Assembly (NCBI GenBank): GCA_023426435.1
Contig: JAFAAS010000131.1
Location: 1-50,015 of the forward strand
Direction of reading: 5' to 3'
Length of the DNA: 50,015 nucleotides
Origin: Verrucomicrobiota bacterium
Lineage (GTDB): Bacteria > Verrucomicrobiota > Verrucomicrobiia > Opitutales > Opitutaceae
Below are positions 16,982 to 25,371 of this stretch, one piece after another. Each line of letters starts with the position of its first letter. The stretch's first letter is position 1. Position numbers and translations under genes: made by a program. The notes under the pieces were generated by a model that saw nothing but the letters and a program-made list of their open reading frames with translations, had not been told where the DNA came from and ran no database searches.

Positions 16982-17181
16982 GTGCGCGAATTGCCGAGCC
17001 GTTGTGCGACGAGTGTGCAACCTACCGGGGGGATTTCCCACGGCGCCGGGGCAGATTGCCGGATGAGGGGACCGCGGGATTTTTAATGGGGCGCGGGTGG
17101 TCCGATTCGTTGCGAACGGCTAGTGTGCGCGGCCCGGCGGATGAGTCGTCGGGACGAACTAAACTGCAACGGAGGAGAACC

Positions 17182-18939
17182 ATGGCGAAGACGAGCAGCG
17201 ATGTGTTGGTGGAGGTGTTGGAACAGTGGGGTGTGGAGGTGGTGTTTGGAATGCCCGGCGATGGCATCAACGGGATCGTGGAGTCGCTGCGGCTGGCGAA
17301 GGATCGGATTCGCTTCGTGCAAGTGCGGCACGAGGAGTCGGCGGCGTTCATGGCGGTCGGGTATGCGAAATACACGCGCAAGCTCGGGGTGTGTCTGGCG
17401 ACCTCGGGGCCGGGCGGGATTCATTTGTTGAACGGGCTTTACGATGCGAAACTCGACGGCGCGCCGGTGCTGGCGATCACGGGGCATCATTTCCACGACC
17501 TGATCGACACGCATGCGCAGCAGGATGTCGATTTGGACAAACTCTACATGGATGTGGCGGTTTATAACACGCGCGTGATGGGGCCGGAGCATGTGGAGGC
17601 GGTGGCGAATCTCGCGTGTCGGAACGCGCTCGCGCAACGCGGCGTGGCGCACATCAATTTCCCGGTCGATACGCAGTCGATGCCGGTGAAGGAAGGAAAG
17701 CGGTCGGAGCGGAATATCAAAGGTTACGCGGACACGCAGGCCTTTGCGCGGACGGCGGGTTTGCCGGCGGTGGAGCAGTTGAAAGCGGCGGCGGAGGTGA
17801 TCAACCGCGGGGAGAAGATCGCGATTTTGGCGGGGCAGGGGGCGCTGCACGCGGGTGCGGAACTGGAACGGGTTGCGGAGCGGATTGGCGCGCCGATCGT
17901 GAAGGCGTTACTGGGAAAATGCTGCGTGCCGGACGATTCGCCCTACACGACGGGCGGTATCGGACTTTTGGGGACAGAGCCGTCGCAGGAAGCGTTGGAA
18001 GAATGCGACACGCTGCTGATGGTCGGGACGTCGTTTCCGTATATCGAATATTATCCGGAACCGGGAAAGGCGCGCGCGGTGCAGATCGATATCGATGCGA
18101 CGAGGATTGGATTGCGGTATCCGGTGGACGTTGGGCTGGCGGGCGATGCGCGGATGACGCTGCAGTTGCTCGAGCCGATGTTGGAGGAACGCGGGCGGAA
18201 GCCGTTTTTGGAGAAGGCGCAGAAGGGAATGGAAAAGTGGCGGAAGCTGATGGACGAACGGGTGTCGCGGAGGGACAAGCCGATGAAGCCGCAGGTGGTG
18301 GCGTGGGAGATCGGTCGCCGGTTGAGTCCGCACGCGATCGTGAGCTGCGACAGCGGGACGATCACGACCTGGTTTGCGCGGCATATTCCGGCGCGGCGCG
18401 GGCAGATGCATTCGCTGTCGGGAACGCTCGCGACGATGGCGAACGGGCTGCCTTATACGATCGCGGCGCAGGTGGCGTATCCGGATCGTCAATGCGTGGC
18501 GTTCGTGGGCGATGGAGGATTCACGATGTTGATGGGAGAGTTCGTGACGGCGGTGAAGTATCGGCTGCCGATCAAAGTCTGCGTGGTGAAGAACAACTCG
18601 CTCGGGCAGATCAAATGGGAGCAGATGGTGTTTCTCGGAAATCCGGAATACGCGTGCGATCTGCATCCGATCGACTTCGTGGCGTTCGCGCACGCGTGTG
18701 GGGCGCAGGGATTCCGGATCGAGGATCCGGAACGTTGCGGGGAAATCGTCGAGCAGGCGCTGGCGACGCCGGGGCCGGTGTTGATCGAGGCGGTGGTGGA
18801 TCCGCACGAGCCGCCGATGCCGGCGAAGATCAAGGCGAAGCAGGCGGTGCAGCTGGCGAAATCGCTGGCGCGCGGGACGCCGGATCGAGGCAAGATCGCG
18901 AAGACGATTGCGGAAGATAAAGTGCGAGAGCTGGTGTAA
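17182..18939 (+). CDS. TPP-dependent pyruvate oxidase/dehydrogenase-like enzyme (PoxB-like)
   Basis: Thiamine-diphosphate enzyme of 585 residues, three domains. The N-terminal part has FGMPGDGINGIVE and the catalytic Glu in VRHEESAAFMAVGYAKYT; the middle has the nucleotide-binding fold (GEKIAILAGQGALHAG); the C-terminal part has the TPP motif GDGGFTMLMGEFVTAVKYRLP with NNSLGQIKWEQM. The overall order and the KNNSLGQIKWEQMVFLGNPEY stretch match pyruvate dehydrogenase (quinone) and pyruvate oxidase rather than acetolactate synthase, though the last is a close relative. Start ATG 17182 follows GGAGGAG. If it reduces quinone it would feed the menaquinone pool, an inference. Confidence 0.9.
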   Translation: MAKTSSDVLVEVLEQWGVEVVFGMPGDGINGIVESLRLAKDRIRFVQVRHEESAAFMAVGYAKYTRKLGVCLATSGPGGIHLLNGLYDAKLDGAPVLAITGHHFHDLIDTHAQQDVDLDKLYMDVAVYNTRVMGPEHVEAVANLACRNALAQRGVAHINFPVDTQSMPVKEGKRSERNIKGYADTQAFARTAGLPAVEQLKAAAEVINRGEKIAILAGQGALHAGAELERVAERIGAPIVKALLGKCCVPDDSPYTTGGIGLLGTEPSQEALEECDTLLMVGTSFPYIEYYPEPGKARAVQIDIDATRIGLRYPVDVGLAGDARMTLQLLEPMLEERGRKPFLEKAQKGMEKWRKLMDERVSRRDKPMKPQVVAWEIGRRLSPHAIVSCDSGTITTWFARHIPARRGQMHSLSGTLATMANGLPYTIAAQVAYPDRQCVAFVGDGGFTMLMGEFVTAVKYRLPIKVCVVKNNSLGQIKWEQMVFLGNPEYACDLHPIDFVAFAHACGAQGFRIEDPERCGEIVEQALATPGPVLIEAVVDPHEPPMPAKIKAKQAVQLAKSLARGTPDRGKIAKTIAEDKVRELV

Positions 18940-18964
18940 CGGAAGGCGAATGCGGTCGCGGAGC

Positions 18965-18991
18965 GGCGAGGTCGGGAGACCCCGCCCTACA
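18965..18991. repeat. Palindromic element supplying the SDR stop codon
   Basis: GGCGAGGTC, loop GGGA, GACCCCGCC: a 9 bp stem with one mismatch, then CTACA on the plus strand. On the minus strand the TAG in it is the stop codon of the SDR gene (18987-18989). It closely resembles the element at 26676 (shared GTAGGGCG start on the minus strand). Confidence 0.72.
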
Positions 18992-20003
18992 CCTTGCGCC
19001 GGTGCGTTTGCCACCAGGCGGCGGCGAGAGTGGCGAGGCCGAGGGCGACAAGCGAGGTGGTGGCGCGGCGTTTGGAGAGTTCGATTTGGAGCGAGTGTTC
19101 CTCGGCGTCGCGGTCGAAGGGGCCGTGGGCGCCCCATGGGCCGGGTGCGGGAGACCAAAGGTTGTCCGGCTGGTGGGGATCGCGCGGTTCGTGCGTCTCG
19201 CCGAACGAGCGGCCGACGAGGTAGCGATCGAGGAAGCCGGGCCAGAGCTTGTTGAGCTTGATGCCGACGACGGTGTTGATGCCGAGATAGACCTCGCGGC
19301 GGTTTTGGTGGGCGGCCCAGTAGATCGTGCGGGCGGCGACCTCGGGCTGGTAGATGGGCGCGGGCGGTTTCGCTTTTTGGGGGAGGCGACTTTTCACCCA
19401 GGCGAATTGCGGCGTGTTGATCGCCGGGAGCTGGACCATCGTGAGGCGGATGTTTTTGCGATCGGCGATGAGCTCGGAGCGAAGCGAGTCGGTGAAGCCG
19501 CGGATGGCGTATTTGGCGGCGCAATACGCGGATTGATACGGAATGCTGCGGTAGGCGAGGGAGGAGCCGATTTGGACGATGGCGCCGCGGTTGCGCGGGA
19601 GCATGCGGCGGAGGGCGGCCTGCGTGCCGTAAACGTAGCCGAGGTAAGTGACGTCCGTGACGCGTTTGAATTCGTCGGGCGGCATGTCGACGATCTTTGA
19701 ATACACGGACGCCATGGCGTTGTTGATCCAGATGTCGATCGGGCCGAAGTGATGCTCGGTGAGCTCGGCGAGGTGTTCGGTGATGTTGGGATCGGCGACA
19801 TCGCCCTCGAGGATCACGGCGCGACCGCCGAGCTCCTCGACCTCGTGTTGCGTGGCTTCGAGGCGTTCGCGACCCCGGGCGACAAGACCGAGGCAGGCGC
19901 CGTGGCGGGCGAATTCGCGGGCGGTGGCGCGACCGACGCCGGCGGATGCGCCGGTGATGACAACCACTTCGCGGAGCCGACGGGAAGGAGGGAACGTGGA
20001 CAT
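18987..20003 (-). CDS. Short-chain dehydrogenase/reductase with C-terminal membrane segment
   Basis: NAD(P)-dependent oxidoreductase of 338 residues. The Rossmann motif is VVITGASAGVGRATAREFA (TGxxxGxG, residues about 15-31), NNA at the middle of the fold (DIWINNAMAS), catalytic Ser in IGSSLAYRS and the YxxxK pair as YCAAK. After the core (about 250 residues) a Pro-rich linker leads to a final hydrophobic segment TTSLVALGLATLAAAWW with a basic end, suggesting a tail anchor. Substrate unknown. Convergent with the TPP enzyme gene, divergent from the receiver gene. Ends in a palindromic element. Confidence 0.9.
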   Translation of the reverse strand: MSTFPPSRRLREVVVITGASAGVGRATAREFARHGACLGLVARGRERLEATQHEVEELGGRAVILEGDVADPNITEHLAELTEHHFGPIDIWINNAMASVYSKIVDMPPDEFKRVTDVTYLGYVYGTQAALRRMLPRNRGAIVQIGSSLAYRSIPYQSAYCAAKYAIRGFTDSLRSELIADRKNIRLTMVQLPAINTPQFAWVKSRLPQKAKPPAPIYQPEVAARTIYWAAHQNRREVYLGINTVVGIKLNKLWPGFLDRYLVGRSFGETHEPRDPHQPDNLWSPAPGPWGAHGPFDRDAEEHSLQIELSKRRATTSLVALGLATLAAAWWQTHRRKV

Positions 20004-20192
20004 GAGCGAAATTAGGTCGGCCGAGGCGAACGGGCCATGGGGCGGCGGGCGGAATCGGGGGTGAGGATGAGTCCGGGCGAAAGACGAGGAAGAGGATGAC
20101 GGCGTGGGCGCGGAGCGAAGACGGGAGGAGAAGCGAAGGTGTCACGCTTCTGGCACTACAAGGCGGTTATTGGTTGGCAGAGGCGCGCGAAA

Positions 20193-20618
20193 ATGCTATG
20201 CGAGAACTCTGTGGATTCGTCCTCAAATCCTGTCCCGGCTTTAGTCAGTGGACCGCGGGTGATGATCGTGGATGACGAAGAGCAGAAGCGAATGCTGCTG
20301 GCGCGGTTTCTGCGGAGGACGTTTCCGCAGGTGGAAATTCATGAATGCGACGGCGGCGCGCAGGCGATGAAGGAACTGGAGACGAAAACGGTGGATGTGG
20401 TGATTACGGATAATCGGATGCTGGGGATGAGCGGCCTGGAGTTGGCGCGGATGATTCGTGAGGAGCAGCCGGATTTGCCGATTGTGGTGGTGACGGGGCA
20501 TCCGGATCTCGAGCAGGCGGCGCGGGAGGTTGGAGTGACGAAATTGATCGACTTTGCGAGGTATGCGGAGATCGGGCAGGTGGTGACCGAGGTGCTGGAC
20601 GGGCGGACGCGTCGGTAG
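20193..20618 (+). CDS. Stand-alone response-regulator receiver protein
   Basis: A 141-residue protein with a single REC domain and no output domain. The acid pair is DD (27-28 in VMIVDDEE), phospho-acceptor Asp73 in VVITDNRMLG, Thr101 in VVVTGHPD and Lys117 in GVTKLIDF. So all phosphotransfer residues are present; it could pass phosphate to or from a histidine kinase, or act by protein binding. No kinase gene is near. Start uncertain: ATG 20193 or GTG 20259; an earlier frame start gives an unlikely basic leader. Immediately upstream of the oxidase operon (35 bases), perhaps co-transcribed. Confidence 0.85.
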   Translation: MLCENSVDSSSNPVPALVSGPRVMIVDDEEQKRMLLARFLRRTFPQVEIHECDGGAQAMKELETKTVDVVITDNRMLGMSGLELARMIREEQPDLPIVVVTGHPDLEQAAREVGVTKLIDFARYAEIGQVVTEVLDGRTRR

Positions 20619-20653
20619 CGCTCGCGCGCAAAATTCTCTCCTGAGGGAACGCA

Positions 20654-21757
20654 GTGCCCTCGCGAGTGACGGTGTGGGCGGTGATGTCGAAGCTGGGTGA
20701 GTTGCCGCGAAACCTCCATGCTCCGAGGTGGGAGGATCCGGCGTTGCGACCGCGCGTGTCGAAGCGGGCGCGACGTGCACGGCGGATGCTGTCGTGGAGC
20801 GTGGCGGTGGCGGGGTTGAGCGGATGCAGCGGGAAACAATCGGCGCTGGAGCCGGCGGGGCGCGGGGCGGAAGTGATTGCGGATCTGTTTTGGTGGATGG
20901 CGGGCGGGACGGTGGTTGTGTGGCTGGGCGTGGCGTGGCTGGCGATGTCGGCGATGCGCGGACGCGTTTCGAAGCAGACGGAGCGACAGGCGCGTTTGTA
21001 TATCATTGGAGGCGGCGCGGTGGTGCCGACGGTGGTGTTGGCGGGATTGTTGAGTTACGGGTTGGGCGGGATGCCGGAATTGATCCGGCCGGCGCCGGAA
21101 GGAGCGCTGCGCGTGCACGTGGTGGGCGAACAGTGGTGGTGGCGCGTGCGGTATGAAGTGACGGAAGGAGAATTTGTGGAGTTGGCGAATGAAGTGCGGC
21201 TACCGGTGGGGCGGGCGGTGGAGTTCACGTTGGACAGCCCGGATGTGATTCACTCGTTCTGGATTCCGTCGCTCGGCGGGAAGATGGACATGATTCCGGG
21301 GAGGACGACGCGGCTGTTGCTGGAGCCGACGAAGACGGGGGTGTTTCGCGGCGTGTGTGCGGAATTTTGCGGGGATTCGCATGCGTTGATGGCGTTCGAT
21401 GTGGTGGTGAGCGAGGAGTCGGAGTTCGACGCGTGGCTGGCGAAAGAACGCGCGGCGGCGCGCGAGCCGGCGACGGAAGAAGAGATCGCGGGGAGGGAGG
21501 CGTTTTTTGCGAATGGATGTGCGGCGTGTCATGCGGTGCGCGGCACGGAAGCGGTGGCGACGATCGGGCCGGACCTGACGCACGTGGGCGGGCGGAGAAC
21601 GTTGGGGGCGGGGATTATGGCGAACGATGCGGAGGCGTTTGCGCGATGGATAACGGAAACGGACAAGGTGAAGCCGGGAGTGCTGATGCCGCATTTTGGA
21701 ATGCTGCCGCGCGAGGAACTGGGGGTGTTGGTGGCGTATTTGGAGGGGCTGGAATGA
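20654..21757 (+). CDS. coxB: Cytochrome c oxidase subunit II with fused cytochrome c (caa3-type)
   Basis: Takes electrons from cytochrome c into the oxidase CuA centre. In the 367-residue frame: a lipobox (GLSGC, Cys58), two membrane helices (about 76-100 and 115-136), a cupredoxin domain with CuA ligands His200, Cys235, Glu237, Cys239, His243 and Met246 (CAEFCGDSHALM), then a C-terminal heme c domain with CAACH at 289-293 and its Met near GVLMPHFGM. The fused cytochrome marks a caa3-type enzyme. The start is uncertain: GTG 20654 follows GAGGGA, but ATG 20684 or GTG 20756 gives a more ordinary signal peptide. First gene of the oxidase operon. Confidence 0.93.
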   Translation: MPSRVTVWAVMSKLGELPRNLHAPRWEDPALRPRVSKRARRARRMLSWSVAVAGLSGCSGKQSALEPAGRGAEVIADLFWWMAGGTVVVWLGVAWLAMSAMRGRVSKQTERQARLYIIGGGAVVPTVVLAGLLSYGLGGMPELIRPAPEGALRVHVVGEQWWWRVRYEVTEGEFVELANEVRLPVGRAVEFTLDSPDVIHSFWIPSLGGKMDMIPGRTTRLLLEPTKTGVFRGVCAEFCGDSHALMAFDVVVSEESEFDAWLAKERAAAREPATEEEIAGREAFFANGCAACHAVRGTEAVATIGPDLTHVGGRRTLGAGIMANDAEAFARWITETDKVKPGVLMPHFGMLPREELGVLVAYLEGLE

Positions 21758-21773
21758 AAGGCACGCACAGAAA

Positions 21774-21800
21774 CGGCATGCACGGAGGCATGCCGCTACA
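21774..21800. repeat. Palindromic element between coxB and coxA
   Basis: CGGCATGC, loop ACGGAG, GCATGCCG: perfect 8 bp stem followed by CTACA, just four bases before the ATG of the next gene. It could hinder ribosome access there or only be a spacer element. Confidence 0.6.
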
Positions 21801-21803
21801 CTA

Positions 21804-24344
21804 ATGAAAACGCATCCGGACGATCCCGAGCCGTTGAAGGAGGCGCCGCCGCTGGAGTTGCAGCGGGCGCAGGAGGACCGGTTGCGCAAAGCGTGGGAGC
21901 CGCCGACGGGCTGGCGTTATTGGTCGGCGGTGAACAACACGATCGTCGGCGTGTGGTATACGGCGCTCGCGTTCATCTTTTTCCTTTTCGCGGGTGTGCT
22001 GGCTTTGCTGATACGCATGCAGCTCGCGGTGCCGGAGAACGATTTTCTGACGGCGGATGCGTATAACCAGATCTTCACCGTGCACGGATCGGTGATGATG
22101 TTTTTGTTCGCGATTCCGGTGTTCGAGTCGATCGCGGTGATCTTTTTGCCGCAGATGCTGGGAGCGCGCGATCTGCCGTTTCCGCGGCTGTCGGCGTTTG
22201 GGTTCTGGTGTTTTCTGCTCGGCGGCGTGTTTTTGTCGGGGTCGTTGTTTTTCAACGCGGCGCCGAAAGGCGGGTGGTTCATGTATCCGCCGCTGACGTC
22301 CGGGTATCAGCCCGGGACGGGCGCGGACATGTGGTTGCTCGGATTTTCGTTTATCGAAATCGCGGCGATTGCGGCGGCGGTGGAGTTGATCGTGGGGACG
22401 TTGAAGTGCCGGCCGCCCGGGATGCGGATCAATCTGATTCCGCTGTATTGCTGGTATGTGCTGGTGGCGGCGGCGATGGTGCTGTTTGCGTTTCCGCCGT
22501 TGATTGCGGGGAGCATGCTGCTGGAGCTGGAGCGGGCGTTCAGCTGGCCGTTCTTCGATCCGAATGGCGGCGGGGATCCGGTGCTGTGGCAGCACCTGTT
22601 TTGGTTATTCGGGCATCCGGAGGTTTATATTATTTTTCTGCCCTCGGTGGCGATCATCGCGATGATCGTGCCGACCTTCGCGAGGCGTCCGATTGTTGGA
22701 TACGGATGGATCGTGCTCGCGGCGGTGGGGACGGGGTTCATCAGCTTTGGGTTGTGGGTGCACCACATGTTCACGACGGGACTGCCGGGAATTTCGCTGG
22801 CGTTGTTTTCGGCGGCGTCGGAGGCGGTCGCGATTCCGACGGGCGTGCAGATCTTCTGTTTTATTGCGACGATCGCGGCGGGGAAGATGGTGAAATCGGT
22901 CCCGATGCTGTTCTGCACGGGCGGGCTGGCGTCGTTCATCATCGGCGGGCTGACCGGCGTGATGGTGGCACTGGCGTCGTTCGATTTTCAGGCGCACGAC
23001 TCGTTCTTCATCGTGGCGCATCTGCACTACGTGCTGATTGGCGGCGCGGTGTTTCCGATCGTGGGTGGGTGTTATTATTTCTTTCCGCTGTTGAACGGGA
23101 AGAAGTTGTCGGACCGGCTCGGGAAGATCGCGTTCTGGCTGATGTTTGTCGGATTCAACGTGACCTTCATGCCGATGCATTTCACGGGGCTGCGCGGCAT
23201 GCCGCGGCGGGTGTTTACGTATCCGGAAGGGTTGGGTTTCGACTGGCTGAACATGGTGTCGACGATCGGCGCGTTTGTGCTGGCGGCGGGAATCGCGGTG
23301 GTGACCTGGGACATCGTGCGGCCGAAGAAAAAGGAACCGGTGGCGCCGAGGAATCCGTGGGGTGCGGGCACGCTGGAATGGATGCCGAAATTGCCGCCGG
23401 AGAATTGGGGCGTGCGATCGATTCCGGAAATCGACAGCCGGTATCCGCTGTGGGATCAGCCGAATTTTTTGCGCGATGTGGATGAAGGGCGGTTTTATTT
23501 GTCGGATGCGGAAGAAGGAAAACGCGAGACGCTCGTCACGACGGTGATCGATGCGAAACCGGCGCAGTGTTTGCGGCTGCCGGGGCCGAGTTATGTGCCG
23601 TTTTTGGCGGCGGTGACGCTCGGTGGGTTTTTTATTTTGGGGACGTTTTATTTGTGGGTGCCGGCGGTGATGAGTTTGGTGGTGGGAGTCGGGACGATTT
23701 TGTATTGGCTGTGGACGAGCACGGCGGTGGTGCCGGAGAAGAAGGAAAAGGATGTGGGACTGGGAGTGACGCTGCCGCTGTATGGTTCGGGGGTAACGTC
23801 GGTGGGTTGGTGGGCGATGTTGATCACGATGCTCGCGGTGCTGACGGCGTTCGTGTCGTTGATCTTCGCGTATTTCTTCTACTGGACGATTCATGAGGAG
23901 TTTCCGCCGGAAGATGCGAAAGGGCCCGGGGTGTTTTGGCCGGTGGTGGCGCTCGGGCTGTTGTTGGGCGCGTGGGCGTTTACGATGCTGGCGCGACGCG
24001 GAAACACGGCGGATCGCGCGGGGATGTTTTATGGTGCGATGGGAGTTGCGTGGCTGCTCGCGCTGGCGGGCGGCGCGGCGATGCTCGCGGGGCCGTGGCT
24101 CACGGGGATGGATCCGACGCGGCATGTTTATGATGCGATCGTGTGGCTGCTGGCGATTTGGACGATGCTGCATGCGGCGACGGGCGCGTTGATGCAGGGG
24201 TATTGTTTCGCGCGGCGGCTGGCGGGGAAGATGACGGCGCGCTACGACATCGATATCCACAACGTGGTGCTCTTTTGGCATTTTGTGGCGGTGACGGCGT
24301 TGATCACGGTGGGAACGATCGCGGGATTTCCGCTCGTGAAATGA
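21804..24344 (+). CDS. coxA: Cytochrome c oxidase subunits I and III fused in one protein
   Basis: Catalytic subunit of the heme-copper oxidase, 846 residues, with subunit III attached at the C-terminus. Heme a ligands are His94 and His408, heme a3 His406, CuB ligands His271, His320, His321; cross-linked Tyr275 and the D-channel Glu273 lie in GHPEVY. About 12 helices make up subunit I to about residue 560, then a linker and a subunit-III-like set of about 7 helices (from about 625, SVGWWAMLITMLAVLTAFVS). The K-channel Lys of helix VIII is Gln349 (AIPTGVQIF), and a Glu (340) sits nine residues earlier; see findings. Overlaps the next gene by ATGA. Confidence 0.93.
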   Translation: MKTHPDDPEPLKEAPPLELQRAQEDRLRKAWEPPTGWRYWSAVNNTIVGVWYTALAFIFFLFAGVLALLIRMQLAVPENDFLTADAYNQIFTVHGSVMMFLFAIPVFESIAVIFLPQMLGARDLPFPRLSAFGFWCFLLGGVFLSGSLFFNAAPKGGWFMYPPLTSGYQPGTGADMWLLGFSFIEIAAIAAAVELIVGTLKCRPPGMRINLIPLYCWYVLVAAAMVLFAFPPLIAGSMLLELERAFSWPFFDPNGGGDPVLWQHLFWLFGHPEVYIIFLPSVAIIAMIVPTFARRPIVGYGWIVLAAVGTGFISFGLWVHHMFTTGLPGISLALFSAASEAVAIPTGVQIFCFIATIAAGKMVKSVPMLFCTGGLASFIIGGLTGVMVALASFDFQAHDSFFIVAHLHYVLIGGAVFPIVGGCYYFFPLLNGKKLSDRLGKIAFWLMFVGFNVTFMPMHFTGLRGMPRRVFTYPEGLGFDWLNMVSTIGAFVLAAGIAVVTWDIVRPKKKEPVAPRNPWGAGTLEWMPKLPPENWGVRSIPEIDSRYPLWDQPNFLRDVDEGRFYLSDAEEGKRETLVTTVIDAKPAQCLRLPGPSYVPFLAAVTLGGFFILGTFYLWVPAVMSLVVGVGTILYWLWTSTAVVPEKKEKDVGLGVTLPLYGSGVTSVGWWAMLITMLAVLTAFVSLIFAYFFYWTIHEEFPPEDAKGPGVFWPVVALGLLLGAWAFTMLARRGNTADRAGMFYGAMGVAWLLALAGGAAMLAGPWLTGMDPTRHVYDAIVWLLAIWTMLHAATGALMQGYCFARRLAGKMTARYDIDIHNVVLFWHFVAVTALITVGTIAGFPLVK

Positions 24345-24739
24345 AAACGGAGACGACGATGAAAGAAGCGCCGCGCGAGGAAAAGGAGAGCCTGTGGCTG
24401 CTGATTGTGTCGCCGACGATCTGGGCGGTGCACTTCATGGCGTGCTATGTGACGGCGGCGATCTGGTGTGCGAAGTTTGCGCCGCGGTTTGGGTCGCTGG
24501 AGCCGGTGCGGTGGGCGATTGCGGTTTATACGGTGCTGGCGCTGATCGGAATCGCGTGGAATGGTTTCAGCGGATTACGGCGGCATCGATTTGGGTCGGA
24601 GTCGCTGCCGCACGATTTCGACACGCCGGGAGATCGGCATCGGTTCCTGGGATTTGCGACGACGCTGCTGGCGGCGTTGAGCGCGGTGGCGGTGGTGTTT
24701 GCGGCGATGGTGGTGGTGTTTTTCGAGGACTGCCGATGA
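24341..24739 (+). CDS. Small membrane protein of the oxidase operon
   Basis: Unrecognised 132-residue inner-membrane protein with three hydrophobic segments (about 22-44, 57-77, 102-127) after a charged start; the loop after the second has GLRRHRFGSESLPHDFDTPGDRHRF. It overlaps coxA by ATGA and ctaG by ATGA, so it is translated with the oxidase and may be a small subunit or assembly factor. No copper or heme motif is seen. Confidence 0.75.
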   Translation: MKTETTMKEAPREEKESLWLLIVSPTIWAVHFMACYVTAAIWCAKFAPRFGSLEPVRWAIAVYTVLALIGIAWNGFSGLRRHRFGSESLPHDFDTPGDRHRFLGFATTLLAALSAVAVVFAAMVVVFFEDCR

Positions 24740-25371
24740 AGCGCCGTGTATTCATGTTTCTGGGACTGGGGACGCTGGCGGCGGTGTGGCTGGGGCCGCT
24801 GCCGGAGTTGGCGCGGGCGTCGTTTTCGGCGCACATGACGATGCACATGGGCGTGGTGGCGGTGGCGGCGCCGTTCCTTGCGCTGGGCGTGGCGGGGACG
24901 CGGTTCGATCCGGTGCGGCGGGCGCCGCGGTGGTTTCCGCCGATTCCGTTGTCGGTGGTGGAATTGGTGATCGTGTGGTCGTGGCATGCGCCGGCGCTGC
25001 ATCACTTCGCGCGGCGGGTGGCGGGCGGATTTGCGGTGGAGCAAGGGGCGTTTTTGGCGGCGGGATTGGCGGTGTGGTTATCGGCGTTTGGAGGAAGCGA
25101 GGAGCGGCGCGGCGATCGCGTCGGCGCGGGGATCGCGGCGCTGTTGTTGACCTCGATGCACATGACCTTGCTCGGCGCGCTGCTGGCGCTGACGCCGCGG
25201 GCGTTGTATGTGCATAGGGTTGAACTCGGTGGGATGACGCCGCTGGAGGATCAGCATCTCGGCGGGGCGATCATGTTATTGGTGGGAGGCGTGTCGTATT
25301 TGGTGGGAGGCGTTTGGCTGACGGCGGGGTTGTTGCGCGGGAGTGTGGCGCGGAAGGAGGTGGCGCGATGA
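24736..25371 (+). CDS. ctaG: Cytochrome c oxidase assembly protein CtaG (caa3 type)
   Basis: Membrane protein of 211 residues needed for copper insertion or assembly of caa3-type oxidases in other bacteria. Six or so hydrophobic segments; the family His-rich cues are visible: SFSAHMTMHMGVVAVAAPFLALG near residue 31, WSWHAPALHHFAR near 78 and SMHMTLLGALLAL near 138, with EDQHLGGAIM near 175. This is the Caa3_CtaG family, not the unrelated Cox11 also called CtaG. It overlaps both neighbours by four bases. Confidence 0.9.
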   Translation: MKRRVFMFLGLGTLAAVWLGPLPELARASFSAHMTMHMGVVAVAAPFLALGVAGTRFDPVRRAPRWFPPIPLSVVELVIVWSWHAPALHHFARRVAGGFAVEQGAFLAAGLAVWLSAFGGSEERRGDRVGAGIAALLLTSMHMTLLGALLALTPRALYVHRVELGGMTPLEDQHLGGAIMLLVGGVSYLVGGVWLTAGLLRGSVARKEVAR

